Notes: generated from the sequence alone by a model not told the origin. A stretch of DNA of 64,000 nt from an uncultured Saprospiraceae bacterium (GCA_937928575.1 CALFWW010000101.1:22156-86155), one strand, 5' to 3'; shown: positions 46,426 to 57,007, counted from the first letter of the stretch. Numbers and translations: made by a program.

Positions 46426-47532
46426 ATGGCATTAATATTAACAGAAGAAGAGCAATTATTAAAATCATCCGTAAGTGAATTATTTAAATCCAAAGCACCG
46501 ATTGCAGCCTTGAGAAAATTGAGAGACAATAAAGATCCACTCGGATATAGCAAGTCTTTATGGAAAGAAATGGCCAACATGGGATTGGCTGGTTTGACCA
46601 TTCCCGAAGCCTATGGTGGAATGGGTTTTAGTTATGTAGGCCTTGGTCAAGTAATGGAAGCATGTGGCAGAACATTGGTGGCTTCCCCTTTGGTATCCAC
46701 CACTTTATTAAGTGCGACCGCGATACAGCTCGGTGGAAATGAAAATCAAAAATCAAAATACTTACCCAATATTTCCGATGGTAGCATGATTGTAGCAATT
46801 GCGATTGATGAAGGGAGACATCATCATCCTGACAATTGTAACACAACAATTACAGATGGAAAAATAACTGGTGAAAAAACAATGGTGTTGGATGGACATA
46901 TAGCTGACAAAATCATAGTGTCCGTTAAAAACAGTGTTGGAGATATCCAGTTGGTTGTCGTAGATGCTAAATCAGATGGGGTAGCAGTTGAGAAAATTGA
47001 AATGATGGACTCCAGAAATTTAGCTAACATTCGCTTCCCCAATGTAGTGGTGGAAAATATTTTGGATAGTTATTCTGGCAGTTATAATTTACTAGAAAAT
47101 GTTTTAGACATTGGACGTATTGGATTGGCTGCAGAAATGCTGGGAGGCATTCAAGAAGCTTTTTCAAGAACCATTGCTTACCTAAAAGAACGTACTCAAT
47201 TCGGAGTACCAATTGGTAGTTTTCAAGCATTGCAACATCGTGCAGCTGATATGTTTGGTGAAATTGAGCTATGCAAATCCGTTGTTATGAAAGCATTGAA
47301 AGCTATCGATGAAAATAGTCAGGATCTACCAAAAATGTCAAGTTTGGCCAAAGCCAAGCTAGGGGAGACTTACAAACGTGTAAGTAACGAAGGCATTCAA
47401 ATGTTTGGTGGAATTGGAATGACAGATGATGAAGAAATTGGTTTCTTTCTAAAGCGTGCACGAGTTGTGCAACATACACTTGGAGATACGAATTATCATC
47501 TGGATAGATTGGCAAAAATGAAAAGCTATTAA
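46426..47532 (+). CDS. acyl-CoA dehydrogenase, small/beta subunit-like (PimD/FadE type)
   Basis: A 368-residue ACAD homolog with N-terminal helices (LTEEEQLLKSSVSELFKSKAP), MGFSYVGLGQVMEACGRTL, a short middle domain, and C-terminal AYLKERTQFGVPIGSFQALQHRAADMF...QMFGGIGMTDDEEIGFFLKR. The position of the catalytic Glu reads VQHTLGDTNYHL with no EGT, so this subunit probably lacks the base and needs its partner gene upstream (32 bp). Such pairs act on bulky or branched acyl-CoA (for example sterol side chains or dicarboxylic acids). Confidence 0.9.
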   Translation: MALILTEEEQLLKSSVSELFKSKAPIAALRKLRDNKDPLGYSKSLWKEMANMGLAGLTIPEAYGGMGFSYVGLGQVMEACGRTLVASPLVSTTLLSATAIQLGGNENQKSKYLPNISDGSMIVAIAIDEGRHHHPDNCNTTITDGKITGEKTMVLDGHIADKIIVSVKNSVGDIQLVVVDAKSDGVAVEKIEMMDSRNLANIRFPNVVVENILDSYSGSYNLLENVLDIGRIGLAAEMLGGIQEAFSRTIAYLKERTQFGVPIGSFQALQHRAADMFGEIELCKSVVMKALKAIDENSQDLPKMSSLAKAKLGETYKRVSNEGIQMFGGIGMTDDEEIGFFLKRARVVQHTLGDTNYHLDRLAKMKSY

Positions 47533-47547
47533 AAGTAAAATCATTAG

Positions 47548-47684
47548 GAGGGCGTGAAATTTGAACCATAAAAGGTATTTAAGTTCATAAAAGGAGCGCG
47601 TGAATTTTGAACAATAAAAGTATTTAAGTTCATGAAAGGAGGGCGTGGATTTTGAACCATAAAAGGTATTTAAGTTCATGAAAT
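47548..47684. repeat. three 45-46 bp tandem repeats
   Basis: Units start at 47548, 47594 and 47639 and read GAGxGCGTGxAxTTTGAAC, then an AxATAAAAGGTATTTAAG segment, then a TTCATxAAAx end. A related shorter run (TTTTTTTGAACCATAA x3) lies at 47765-47813. It sits directly after the ACAD operon stop. Confidence 0.8.
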
Positions 47685-47764
47685 GAGGTAAAAAAGAGAA
47701 TACATTCAAATTATTTCAACCGTTGGTGACATCTACTAAAACGCTCAATATTAGAGATTTGGAC

Positions 47765-47813
47765 TTTTTTTGAACCATAATTTTTTTGAACCATAATTTT
47801 TTTTGAACCATAA
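47765..47813. repeat. three 16-17 bp T-tract/GAACCATAA repeats
   Basis: Three copies of T(6-8)GAACCATAA with growing T tracts, sharing TTTGAACCATAA with the unit at 47548-47684. Confidence 0.75.
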
Positions 47814-47874
47814 AAGTCATAAAAGGACATTTAAGGAGGACGTAAGAATTCGTACTAACCGCGGAAGACGCAAT

Positions 47875-47998
47875 TTAACACAAAGATTACATGAGAAACA
47901 AAGAAACACATAGCTATTGTTTCGTGAAAGCTTTTGAAAGAATTATCAATAAAAAAGGTTCTTTGTGTTTCTATGTTTCTTTGTGCACTATGTGTTAA
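47875..47998. repeat. foldback repeat (TTAACACA...TGTGTTAA)
   Basis: TTAACACAAAG and GAAACAAAGAAACACATAG on the left pair with CTTTGTGTTTCTATGTTTC and ACTATGTGTTAA on the right, in imperfect stems around a ~20-bp centre. The type is common in Bacteroidota intergenic DNA. It generates part of the open frame leading into the next gene remnant, so that part of the frame is not genuine protein. Confidence 0.65.
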
Positions 47999-48050
47999 AA
48001 TACGTGCTCTTTATGTTGCATGGCTTTTCGCATTATGCCTTTATGTGGGT

Positions 48051-48329
48051 GGACAAGCGGTCGTTTCATTTGCAAATTTAGGTGGCGATGCACAATTGGT
48101 AGTGCCAGGCCCATTGACAGACAAATCTTACTATAATCACTTAGCTAACTTTATACGCAATTGTCCTAACAATCAAATTGTAAAGTTTTGGCAAAAGGTA
48201 GGAGAGATTTATCAACAAGAAATCGGTCCACAAATGAAATGGTTAAGCACAGCAGGGCTTGGTGTTTATTGGTTGCATGTTCGGATAGATTCAAGACCAA
48301 AATATTATAGATATAAGGATTACAAATAG
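48051..48329 (+). pseudogene. remnant of a conserved protein (DUF6940-like C-terminal part)
   Basis: The ~90-residue segment VVSFANLGGDAQLVVPGPL ... MKWLSTAGLGVYWLHVRIDSRPKYYRYKDY is very conserved in character and resembles the C-terminal half of the family I recall as DUF6940, whose members are about 200 residues. Upstream in the same frame lies only foldback repeat DNA, so the N-terminal half is missing. I read it as a 5'-deleted pseudogene, possibly cut by repeat activity. A shortened functional product with a start at 47934 is less likely. Confidence 0.5.
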
Positions 48330-48366
48330 ATTCAAAAAACTGAGTGTCCGATCAAAAAGAGAAAAT

Positions 48367-49041
48367 ATGAGTAAAACTAAAGAGGAAAAATCATTAGAGG
48401 ATTTAAATAAAAAATACGCGCAGCTGGATGTTTATAAAAGAGTAGAAGCCTTATATGAGGACTATGATGAGAAGGAAATTATGCTGACTTCTTCATTTGC
48501 TGCAACTTCTGCTTTTTTACTAAAAGTCTTTTCTGATGTGAACAAAAATCAAGTCATTTATTTTATCGATACTGGATATCATTTCAAAGAAACGTTGATC
48601 TACAAGGACTATCTCGAAAAATTATATGATCTGAATATTGTCAATGTGAAAGCAACAAATAAAGATCATCAGCTGACATCAGATACTGAAATGTGGAAAT
48701 CGCAACCCAATAGATGTTGTCATATCAACAAGGTAGTCCCGTTAAATTTGATAAAAAAGGATTACAAGGTTTGGGTATCTGGTTTGATGCGTTGGCAAAG
48801 CGATTTTCGTTCGAGCTTAAACTATTTTGAGGCGCGTGAAGAGATCAAGAAATTTTATCCATTATTAGATATTGATTTTGTTGAGAGAGATGAGTTTATA
48901 AAAAAACATCACTTGCCTTTTCATCCGTTAAAATCAAAAGGGTATTCTTCTATTGGTTGTCAACATTGCACCGTTCCGGGTGAAGATAGAACTGGAAGGT
49001 GGAATAATTCACCCAAAACTGAATGCGGTTTGCATCTCTAA
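48367..49041 (+). CDS. cysH: phosphoadenosine/adenosine phosphosulfate reductase, Fe-S type
   Basis: A 224-residue reductase of assimilatory sulfate reduction (APS or PAPS to sulfite, thioredoxin-dependent). The PP-loop core has TSSFAATSAFLLKVF and IDTGYHFKET. Cys117-Cys118 and Cys198/Cys201 (NRCCHINKV, GCQHCTVPGEDRTGRW) form the CC...CxxC set that binds [4Fe-4S], which favours APS as the substrate. The catalytic Cys220 is in the C-terminal KTECGLHL. No other cys genes are adjacent; they may be elsewhere on the chromosome. Confidence 0.92.
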   Translation: MSKTKEEKSLEDLNKKYAQLDVYKRVEALYEDYDEKEIMLTSSFAATSAFLLKVFSDVNKNQVIYFIDTGYHFKETLIYKDYLEKLYDLNIVNVKATNKDHQLTSDTEMWKSQPNRCCHINKVVPLNLIKKDYKVWVSGLMRWQSDFRSSLNYFEAREEIKKFYPLLDIDFVERDEFIKKHHLPFHPLKSKGYSSIGCQHCTVPGEDRTGRWNNSPKTECGLHL

Positions 49042-49167
49042 TTCTTGTAAAATAACAATAAAATTACAAAAATATTAATCTGTTTTATAATTATAGGCAG
49101 TTAATAAAATTGTATATTAACGGCATCAATTAAACTGAAATTAAACAGACCAAATAATTTAACCGAA

Positions 49168-51453
49168 ATGGAAAAAAAGTCATTTAAGAAAGCGGCGCTC
49201 GATTATCATTCAGAGGGAAGACCTGGGAAAATAGAAGTGGTTCCAACCACAGAAACATCCAATCAAAGAGATTTGTCATTGGCATATTCACCTGGTGTTG
49301 CCGAGCCATGTTTGGAAATACGAGACAATGTAGAAGAGGTCTATAAATATACTGCCAAAGGAAATTTAGTTGCTGTCATAAGTAACGGAACTGCCGTGTT
49401 AGGTTTGGGTGATATTGGTCCAGAGGCAGGAAAACCGGTAATGGAAGGAAAAGGATTGTTATTCAAAATTTATGCAGATATTGATTGTTTCGATTTAGAA
49501 TTGGATACTACAGATGTAGACGAATTTGTAAGAACCGTCAAAATTTTAGAACCAACTTTCGGAGGAGTCAATCTAGAAGATATTTCAGCACCTGCCTGTT
49601 TTGAAATTGAAGAACGATTGAAAAAGGAATTAAATATTCCAGTAATGCATGATGACCAGCATGGGACTGCGATTATCAGTGGTGCCGCTTTGTTGAATGC
49701 ATTGGAATTGGTTAATAAAGATATTTCAAAAGTAAAAATCGTTATTAATGGGGCAGGCGCCTCTGCAATTTCTTGTACCAGAATATATGTTTCCTTAGGC
49801 GCGCAAAAGAAAAATATTTTCATGTATGATAGTAAAGGACTGATACATGGAGATCGTGATAACCTGAATGGTAAAAAACCGGAGTTCATTAATAACAATG
49901 TACCTGCAAATACTTCTTTGGCAGAAATTTTAAAAGACGCGGATGTTTTTGTTGGTTTATCTAAGGGGAATGTCCTGAATCAAGAGATGATTAAACCCAT
50001 GGCAAAAGATTGTATCATTTTTGCAATGGCCAATCCGACTCCTGAAATTAGCTATGAAGATGCAAAGGCATCGAGGCCAGATTGTATTATGGCAACTGGA
50101 CGATCAGATTATCCTAATCAAGTAAACAACGTGTTAGGTTTCCCTTTTATTTTTAGAGGCGCCTTGGATGTGAGAGCTTCTGAAATTAATGAAGCCATGA
50201 AATTAGCAGCGGTGAAAGCACTCGCTGATTTAGCAAAAAAACCAGTGCCAGATATTGTAAATATGGCGTACGGAAATGCCAATTTAAATTTCAATAAAGA
50301 TTACATCATCCCCAAACCGGTGGATCCTAGATTGATAACAACAGTAGCTCCGGCAGTTGCAAAAGCTGCGATGGAGGCTGGTGTTGCCAAAAAACCGATT
50401 ACAGATTGGGATGCCTATGAAACCAATTTGGATATTCGATTGGGTAACGACAATCAATTATCGAAGGTCATTGAAACCAGAGCCAAACAAAAAGTAATGC
50501 GCGTTGTTTTTGCAGATGCTGAAAATGTTTCTGTATTAAAAGCTGCACAGGTAGTCGTTGAAGAAAAAATTGCGAAGCCGATATTGTTGGGAAATAAAAA
50601 AGTAGTCAGAGATATCATCAAAGAGTACAATCTCTCACTGAATGATATTCCGATTATTGATCCTAAAAATCCAGAGACGGAAAAAGAGTTTGCTAAATTA
50701 TCCGAATATGCAGCCAATTTTTATGAAAAGCGAAAAAGAAAAGGGCTGAATTTATCAGAGGCACATGATGCAATGACGAGCCGAAGTTACTATGGTTCGA
50801 TGATGGTAGCGAGTGGCAATGCAGATGCGATGATCGGTGGATTAACGAAAAAATATCCACATACAATTCGTCCAGCGTTGCAAGTAGTTGGACCAAAAAA
50901 AGGAGTCAATAAAGTAGCAGGTATCCATATCTTGATGTTGAAAACGGGACCATTATTTATTGCCGATACGACCGTCAATCACGATTTATCAGCGACCAAT
51001 ATTGCAGATATAACAGAGTTAGTAGCTGCGGAAGTACGGCGTTATAATATAGAGCCCAAAATTGCTCTGGTTACTTATTCAAACTTTGGATCGGTACCAA
51101 TAGGGGAGTCTGCCAATCTGATGCGGGATGCAACACAGATTTTACATGAGCGTCATCCGGATTGGATTTTGGATGGTGAAATGCAAGCACATATGGCATT
51201 GCAACCAGAGATACTCCAACAGTTTTATCCATTTTCAAGGTTGAGTGGTCATCAAGCGAATGTATTGGTTTTCCCAAATCTATCTTCTGCAAATATTGCT
51301 TACAATTTATTTGGTAGTGTGACGGGTTATGATGTCATGGGACCTATTCTGGTTGGTCTAGATAAACCGATTCACGTGTTACAGTTGGGAGCGAGTGTGC
51401 GACAGATTGTGGAGATGGTTGGGATTGCTGCGGTGCACGCACAGGATGAGTAA
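49168..51453 (+). CDS. maeB: NADP-dependent malic enzyme (MaeB type, ME-PTA fusion)
   Basis: A 761-residue enzyme that oxidatively decarboxylates malate to pyruvate and makes NADPH. The malic-enzyme part (1-425) has [14 protein letters not shown], the catalytic segment [20 protein letters not shown] and a Rossmann region ([18 protein letters not shown]). The C-terminal third (430-761) is a phosphotransacetylase-like domain ([54 protein letters not shown]) that usually regulates MaeB by acetyl-CoA. The NADPH could feed the reductases of this region. Its stop codon lies inside a large hairpin. Confidence 0.95.
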   Translation: MEKKSFKKAALDYHSEGRPGKIEVVPTTETSNQRDLSLAYSPGVAEPCLEIRDNVEEVYKYTAKGNLVAVISNGTAVLGLGDIGPEAGKPVMEGKGLLFKIYADIDCFDLELDTTDVDEFVRTVKILEPTFGGVNLEDISAPACFEIEERLKKELNIPVMHDDQHGTAIISGAALLNALELVNKDISKVKIVINGAGASAISCTRIYVSLGAQKKNIFMYDSKGLIHGDRDNLNGKKPEFINNNVPANTSLAEILKDADVFVGLSKGNVLNQEMIKPMAKDCIIFAMANPTPEISYEDAKASRPDCIMATGRSDYPNQVNNVLGFPFIFRGALDVRASEINEAMKLAAVKALADLAKKPVPDIVNMAYGNANLNFNKDYIIPKPVDPRLITTVAPAVAKAAMEAGVAKKPITDWDAYETNLDIRLGNDNQLSKVIETRAKQKVMRVVFADAENVSVLKAAQVVVEEKIAKPILLGNKKVVRDIIKEYNLSLNDIPIIDPKNPETEKEFAKLSEYAANFYEKRKRKGLNLSEAHDAMTSRSYYGSMMVASGNADAMIGGLTKKYPHTIRPALQVVGPKKGVNKVAGIHILMLKTGPLFIADTTVNHDLSATNIADITELVAAEVRRYNIEPKIALVTYSNFGSVPIGESANLMRDATQILHERHPDWILDGEMQAHMALQPEILQQFYPFSRLSGHQANVLVFPNLSSANIAYNLFGSVTGYDVMGPILVGLDKPIHVLQLGASVRQIVEMVGIAAVHAQDE

Positions 51454-51533
51454 CGGTAAACGGTGAACGGTAGTACGTGAGGAGCACGTGAGCTCACGCA
51501 CTCCTCGCGTACTACCGTTCACCGTTTACCGTT
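51452..51533. repeat. 82-bp near-perfect inverted repeat at the maeB stop
   Basis: The left arm starts AACGGTAAACGGTGAACGGT (51452) and the right arm ends ACCGTTCACCGTTTACCGTT (51533). Inside are GTACGTGAGGAG/CTCCTCGCGTAC and CGTGAGCTCACG at the loop. It covers the maeB TAA (51451-51453) and probably acts as a terminator for maeB; the SNF2 gene converges 64 bp away. Confidence 0.85.
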
Positions 51534-51597
51534 CACACAGGGATGGATACAATGTTCTCAGAGCTCCTCGCGGACGCCCGTCTACTATACCTTCCTA

Positions 51598-54500
51598 TCA
51601 ATCAAATAAAGCCATCAAATCATCCTTTTTCAATGACTTCATAATATTTTCATCCGTTCGGATAATGTCGTCGGCCAATTTGCGTTTCTTTTGTTGGAGT
51701 TTTAATATTTTTTCTTCGATAGAATCTTTACAAATCATTTTATATGCAAAAATTTGTTTGTCTTGTCCGATACGGTGTGTTCTATCTATGGCTTGTGCTT
51801 CGACAGCGGGATTCCACCATGGATCTAAAATGTAGACATAATCTGCTTTCGTCAAATTCATTCCAGTATTTCCAGCTTTGATACTGATTAAGAAAATTTT
51901 GACTTCATCATTGTTCATGAATTTATCAACTTCTGCTTTGCGATTGGTGGTGCTTCCGTCCAAATAGGCATAAGGAATTCCTCTTTTATCCAACTCTTTT
52001 CTGACGATTGACAACAAACTTACAAACTGAGAAAACAGGAGTGCATTGTGTTTTTTTAATTGTTCATCAAGATGGGAAAGTAATAAATTGATTTTCACAG
52101 ATTCTGCATTGGCACCTTTAAAAGACTTGTTGATCAATAAAGGGGAGTTGCACATTTGTCTCAGCCTCAACAAGCCATCCAGCATTCTGAACTTTGATTT
52201 GGCAATTCCTTTTTCTTCCACCTCCGCTTCGATATCTTCTTTTATTTTCGCTTTTAGATTGTTATATAAACGTCTTTGATGGTCGCCCATTTCGCAGTAA
52301 ATTACGGTCTCTGTTTTTTCTGGCAAATCTTTAGCAACTTGGTCTTTTGTACGACGAAGCATAAAAGGATGAATTAATTTCCTTAATAATGCAGCTGCTT
52401 CAAGGTCTCCTTGATTGTCAATAGGAATTGAAAAACTATTTTTAAAACTATTTTTTGATCCTAACAATCCTGGAGCGGTGAAGCTCAATTGAGCATACAA
52501 ATCAAACGTATTATTTTCTATAGGGGTTCCCGTCATTGCAATTTTATTGTTGGATTGGAGTAGCCGCATTGCTTTGTATCGTTGCGAATCTGGATTTTTT
52601 ATAGCTTGAGATTCATCTAAAATGATGTAATTAAATTTAAACGATTTTAATAATTCGATATCTTGTGCAACCGTCCCATAGGTCGAGATGATAACATTTA
52701 GAGATTCCAATTTTCTTATTTCTTTAGCACGACCTTGGCCATGGTGTATCGTATAGATTAGGGAAGGACAAAATTTATCGATTTCTTCCGCCCAATTGTA
52801 TAATAAACTTCTAGGAACTATAACCAAAGAAGGAGGCCCTTTGATCTTATCTGCCAACAAACAAATGATTTGAAGTGTTTTACCTAATCCCATGTCATCT
52901 GCAAGAATACCCCCGAAACCGGATTCGTCTAAAAATTTCAACCATGTGTACCCGTGTTTTTGATAATCTCGCAATTCAGCGTTTACAATTTTTGGAACTT
53001 TGTATTTTTTGCTAGTATCTATCTCCAGCAATCGTTTTTTTCTTTCGGCTAATTCTTTCAATATTTTTTTGTCATCAATGTTGTCGAAAAGATCCTCGAT
53101 AACATTGTATCGGTATTTGGAAATTTGAAGCATTCCTTTATTGACTTCAGATACTGCCAATATATTGGTTGCTTTTTTGAGCCATTCTTCGGGTAATATT
53201 CCAAGTGTTCCATCTTTTAAAGTGACGAAGGTTTCTTTATTTCTCAAAGCTCTTATCCAATCTGCAGTTGGAATTTTTTCTTCTCCAAAAGAAACGCCCA
53301 TATCGACATCAAACCAATCGATTCCAGATTTGATATGGGTATATGTTTTAGCACGTTTGTTGTTAAATTTAAAATTAGTAAGATTTTCTTGACCTAATAT
53401 TTCAATCGATGCATCAGTACATAAATCTCCAAATGTAAAAAACCATTGGTTTTTTAACATTTCATTTACGTTTAGATAGGTGTATTCTTGAACTTGAAAA
53501 TCATTGTCAAATGCAGGATGTGCATTTTTGAGGAAATTGATTAAAAATTGTTGATCATTTTTATCTAGCACAAAAAGTTGTTTATCAATGGCAAAGGATC
53601 CCTCTTCAAATGCATTGAAACTATAATCATCGTATTTCAATCTTGGTTCGAAAAGAATAAATTGACCTGCTTCTCTAAGTAGAATTTGGTAGCGCGGATT
53701 GACAAGCAGTCTTTCTTTTAGGATCAATTTGTCCTCTACTTCAATATTAAAATATTTTCTAAAATTGGCGGTAAATTCAGTGATGTCTTTCTTTGTCGTT
53801 TTCGGAAGTAACAAGTTATCTTTACCATTAAATAATTGAAGTAATTCCCAAAATTTTTCATTAGGATGAAGGTAAGCTTTTCCATTTTTGACACTAAAAT
53901 AATTATTAGTATAGCTCAAATCATTGATAGGAAATGATTTGTCATCCAAAGTGACAAGAAGTTTAGCGTGCAGCAATCCATCAACTTTTTCAATTTTTAT
54001 TCGACAGTCTAATTTGGTTGGATGAAATTGAATTAATTTTAATCTGCTTGCAGGAATATTTTCAGAATGATAACTACGATCCTCTCCATCAATGACATAA
54101 TGATAGATTTCGGACAACGTATCTGTATTGTTAAGTATAATTGTTTTGACTAAATTAAAACGATCTTTTGCAAGTTTCTCATTCGTAGCAAAAAATAAAT
54201 CTTGCCCAATACTTTTATAGGGTTCTGGAATGTTGGAAGGGAGTTCTGATACAGTTTTGCCTTTATTTTGAATACCCTCTTTGGTTTTTAAACCTAGACC
54301 ACTTACAAATAGGAGTTGGGTTATTTTAGCAGACTTGTTCGTCCAGTAATAAGCATATTTTTTTTGTCGATTTTCATTTAGGGTATCCAATTCGTTTTGA
54401 ATATAGGCTTTATTTTCTTTTTTGGAGTTGTTGATAAATTCTCCTGCTTTTTGAATCCAATCATTGCCTCCATAATTTCCAGTTTTTGAAGAAATTTGAA

Positions 54501-55341
54501 AACCATACTTCGAAAAAATAACTGAAAAGTACTTATCAAATGCATCTGGATTGACTCCTGTCTTTTTTTTGGCATCCACTACTATCTTTTGATAAGTCAA
54601 ATTGCCTTTCAAAAATCCAGACGACTGTATCTTGTTAGCTGCTTCTGATAAAAGCATACATTGATGCTCACATAAATTAACTACATTTTTTGAACAAGTT
54701 AAACATTTTACTGAGACTCCATTTTCATCTCGTTTTAATACAATAGAGGCGGGACGTTTACGACTATAATGATTACCATATATGGCGTCTATTTTTAATT
54801 CATTCGGATTAATAAAAACCCCTTGATACTCATCATTCCAAGATAATCGTTCAAAATATTTTGGTGAATTTTCATGTACAAAATCAACAAGTCTATTATC
54901 GTTATTAAAATTAAGCAAACGATATTCATTACTTCTAAATTTTTCTTTTTTTACCTTTTTAGATTTTTGTTTAGATTGATTGGTAGTTTTTGTTAGTTTA
55001 CCTTTTTTATTTTCGAAAAGACTATTTTGCAACATCCTAAGCGCATCATCAGCATCAGTTTCTTCAATAAGTTCTTCTAATTGGTACAATAATGCAACAA
55101 CATGTTTACAATCATGGTTCATCGGACAACCACAACTAGACATAAAACTACCATTATATTCTAAAGAGACCTTATAAGTTTTGTTCTTCGAACCTTTAAT
55201 AACGGCACTAGCTACCGTTAGGTCCTCATTATAATCATACGATATGATACGATCTCCATAAAAGTATTTTTCTCCTTTAGAAATTGTAGAATCATTAAAA
55301 TTGGATTCTAAAATATCGTCTATAATTGAAAGTGTCAACAT
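51598..55341 (-). CDS. SNF2-family DNA helicase/ATPase with SWIM zinc finger (1247 aa)
   Basis: Residues ~55-85 carry a SWIM zinc finger, CGC...DCKH (Cys70, Cys72, Cys78, His80), for DNA or protein binding. A long ~700-residue region of the type seen in bacterial SNF2_N-linked proteins follows, including the SGLGLKTKEG and KYFNIEV areas. The SNF2 motor is at ~790-1247: motif I LADDMGLGKTLQII (~812-825), motif II LDESQAIKN, motif III MTGTPIENN, and the C-terminal RecA lobe with ISIKAGNTGMNLTKADYVY and DRTHRIGQDKQIFAYK. An ATP-dependent translocase that remodels DNA-protein complexes, similar to HelSNF/RapA relatives. The bacterial role is not settled. Single gene. Confidence 0.92.
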   Translation of the reverse strand: MLTLSIIDDILESNFNDSTISKGEKYFYGDRIISYDYNEDLTVASAVIKGSKNKTYKVSLEYNGSFMSSCGCPMNHDCKHVVALLYQLEELIEETDADDALRMLQNSLFENKKGKLTKTTNQSKQKSKKVKKEKFRSNEYRLLNFNNDNRLVDFVHENSPKYFERLSWNDEYQGVFINPNELKIDAIYGNHYSRKRPASIVLKRDENGVSVKCLTCSKNVVNLCEHQCMLLSEAANKIQSSGFLKGNLTYQKIVVDAKKKTGVNPDAFDKYFSVIFSKYGFQISSKTGNYGGNDWIQKAGEFINNSKKENKAYIQNELDTLNENRQKKYAYYWTNKSAKITQLLFVSGLGLKTKEGIQNKGKTVSELPSNIPEPYKSIGQDLFFATNEKLAKDRFNLVKTIILNNTDTLSEIYHYVIDGEDRSYHSENIPASRLKLIQFHPTKLDCRIKIEKVDGLLHAKLLVTLDDKSFPINDLSYTNNYFSVKNGKAYLHPNEKFWELLQLFNGKDNLLLPKTTKKDITEFTANFRKYFNIEVEDKLILKERLLVNPRYQILLREAGQFILFEPRLKYDDYSFNAFEEGSFAIDKQLFVLDKNDQQFLINFLKNAHPAFDNDFQVQEYTYLNVNEMLKNQWFFTFGDLCTDASIEILGQENLTNFKFNNKRAKTYTHIKSGIDWFDVDMGVSFGEEKIPTADWIRALRNKETFVTLKDGTLGILPEEWLKKATNILAVSEVNKGMLQISKYRYNVIEDLFDNIDDKKILKELAERKKRLLEIDTSKKYKVPKIVNAELRDYQKHGYTWLKFLDESGFGGILADDMGLGKTLQIICLLADKIKGPPSLVIVPRSLLYNWAEEIDKFCPSLIYTIHHGQGRAKEIRKLESLNVIISTYGTVAQDIELLKSFKFNYIILDESQAIKNPDSQRYKAMRLLQSNNKIAMTGTPIENNTFDLYAQLSFTAPGLLGSKNSFKNSFSIPIDNQGDLEAAALLRKLIHPFMLRRTKDQVAKDLPEKTETVIYCEMGDHQRRLYNNLKAKIKEDIEAEVEEKGIAKSKFRMLDGLLRLRQMCNSPLLINKSFKGANAESVKINLLLSHLDEQLKKHNALLFSQFVSLLSIVRKELDKRGIPYAYLDGSTTNRKAEVDKFMNNDEVKIFLISIKAGNTGMNLTKADYVYILDPWWNPAVEAQAIDRTHRIGQDKQIFAYKMICKDSIEEKILKLQQKKRKLADDIIRTDENIMKSLKKDDLMALFD

Positions 55342-55510
55342 CTCAATAGTAAGTTAGTTTTGTCAATAGAAATCGCTACATTTCTTCTTTTGTTTTCTCG
55401 CTTAAAAATAAAATATTTTCAGATAGAATAGCTACGGTTTTAGGTTATTATTTTAATATTGAAATCACATATATGAAGAAAATTTATTAGGTGTAGAGAC
55501 TATTCACCGT

Positions 55511-56836
55511 TCACCGTTTTCTCTCCTCATTCAAAAAGTAAAAAAACAAAGGCATAAAAATCAACAACGTACTTAAGCAAGCCAATAATTCTGCATATGC
55601 CAATCCAAATACACCATCCGTTTTTATCCAGTAGTAGGCGGCAATCAATTCAATTACAACAAAACATACACTATTGATGACCAACCAGATAGATTTGTTG
55701 ATGCTAATGAATCCGATTTGTGACATTTTAGGAGCCGTAAAAACTAGGAATATCAAAGCACCCCACAAAAGAATCGTGCGTATATCGGGATAAAGTTCGG
55801 GTTGAATATTTTCGAATAAATTAATCAGTTGCGTCGGAAAGAAAACCATCAAGACAATACCAATGAAATGAGCTACCGCAATCCATGCAGTGGCAGCCCA
55901 ATAAATAGGGAAGTATTCTGAAGTGGCTTTGTCGCGAAGTGCATTTCCTAGATAAATAATAAATCCGCCTGACAAACCACGGGTCGTTAAGATAATCACC
56001 TCCATGATTTGACGAAATACGGCATATGTAACCAGCGCAGATGAGGAAATCCCCAACGCCATTTTATTCAATAGAATTCCTGTGATACTAAAAATAACAA
56101 TCGACAGGAAAATTAATAAAGTGGTAGAGGTCAAACTTCCAAAAGTATCCAGAAATGCTTTATTGAAAATGGAAGGGAAAGGGGATTGGAAATAAATTTC
56201 ATCTTTTAGAAACCATATACTTAACAATACACCTACTGTAAAGACGCCCATTGTTGAATACGCCAATCCAATCACACCCCAATCGACAATATGAGTAAAG
56301 CAATAGTCTAAAATAATGTTGATCAATAAAATGGTTAAAACCACAGAACTGCCAGACTTCTGTTTTTCAAGAATCGTCAAAAATTGAATGGTCAATGAAA
56401 ACAAAATCTGTACCGGGAAAGTCCAAAGAATGACTTTCCAATATTTTCGAAATTCAACAGGAATTAAGGAATCTGTTTTTAAATCTTGTAACCCAGCAAC
56501 CCGTTCGATCATATTCATCTCAATAATCGCGACATATAAAAAGACCAACATACTGATAAATGATAACAAGAAACTTGCAATGATCAGTCGCTTGATATTG
56601 TTAAGCGCTTTTTCTTTCGAAATCAAATCCGCAATCGCCGCCGCCAATCCTATTCCAATCCCGGTCCCGACTCCCATTATCGGCACGGTCAGAAAAACAG
56701 CTTCGTACGATTCAATGGAAACACGAGTTGCAAAGAGACTATCAATGAATACGAGTAGCGTACCTGAAGCGGTGGCTAAGGTTAGGGGGAAGGAGATTTT
56801 TCCTATTTGGTAAAAATGGGTTTTGAAATTGGTCAA
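55511..56836 (-). CDS. MATE-family efflux transporter (441 aa)
   Basis: About 12 hydrophobic segments in a duplicated MATE fold: ATASGTLLVFIDSLFATRVS in helix 1-2 and a related repeat after ~220 (ISSSALVTYAVFRQIMEVIILTTRGLSG). Expected to export cationic compounds or metabolites by Na+ or H+ antiport in the inner membrane. No regulator is adjacent. The 3' flank (55502-55519) carries CACCGTTCACCGTT, the dispersed heptamer of this chromosome. Confidence 0.87.
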   Translation of the reverse strand: MTNFKTHFYQIGKISFPLTLATASGTLLVFIDSLFATRVSIESYEAVFLTVPIMGVGTGIGIGLAAAIADLISKEKALNNIKRLIIASFLLSFISMLVFLYVAIIEMNMIERVAGLQDLKTDSLIPVEFRKYWKVILWTFPVQILFSLTIQFLTILEKQKSGSSVVLTILLINIILDYCFTHIVDWGVIGLAYSTMGVFTVGVLLSIWFLKDEIYFQSPFPSIFNKAFLDTFGSLTSTTLLIFLSIVIFSITGILLNKMALGISSSALVTYAVFRQIMEVIILTTRGLSGGFIIYLGNALRDKATSEYFPIYWAATAWIAVAHFIGIVLMVFFPTQLINLFENIQPELYPDIRTILLWGALIFLVFTAPKMSQIGFISINKSIWLVINSVCFVVIELIAAYYWIKTDGVFGLAYAELLACLSTLLIFMPLFFYFLNEERKR

Positions 56837-57007
56837 TGGATAGGTTTGTAAAGAAAAGTGAAAGTGTTATCCCAAAATTTCATTGACAGTAATCATATTG
56901 TTATAAAACGATGTTTAGGTCAAAAATGATAAAGATGAAGTAAAGATTATTGCTTAGGTTTTCAAGATAAATTTGGAAATGAAAGCGAATAATTTTTCTT
57001 GGACAAA

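Noticed and set aside
47934..48050. N-terminal coding part of the 131-codon ORF
   Set aside because: This DNA is foldback repeat; the peptide is hydrophobic and of no family, unlike the conserved C-terminal part.
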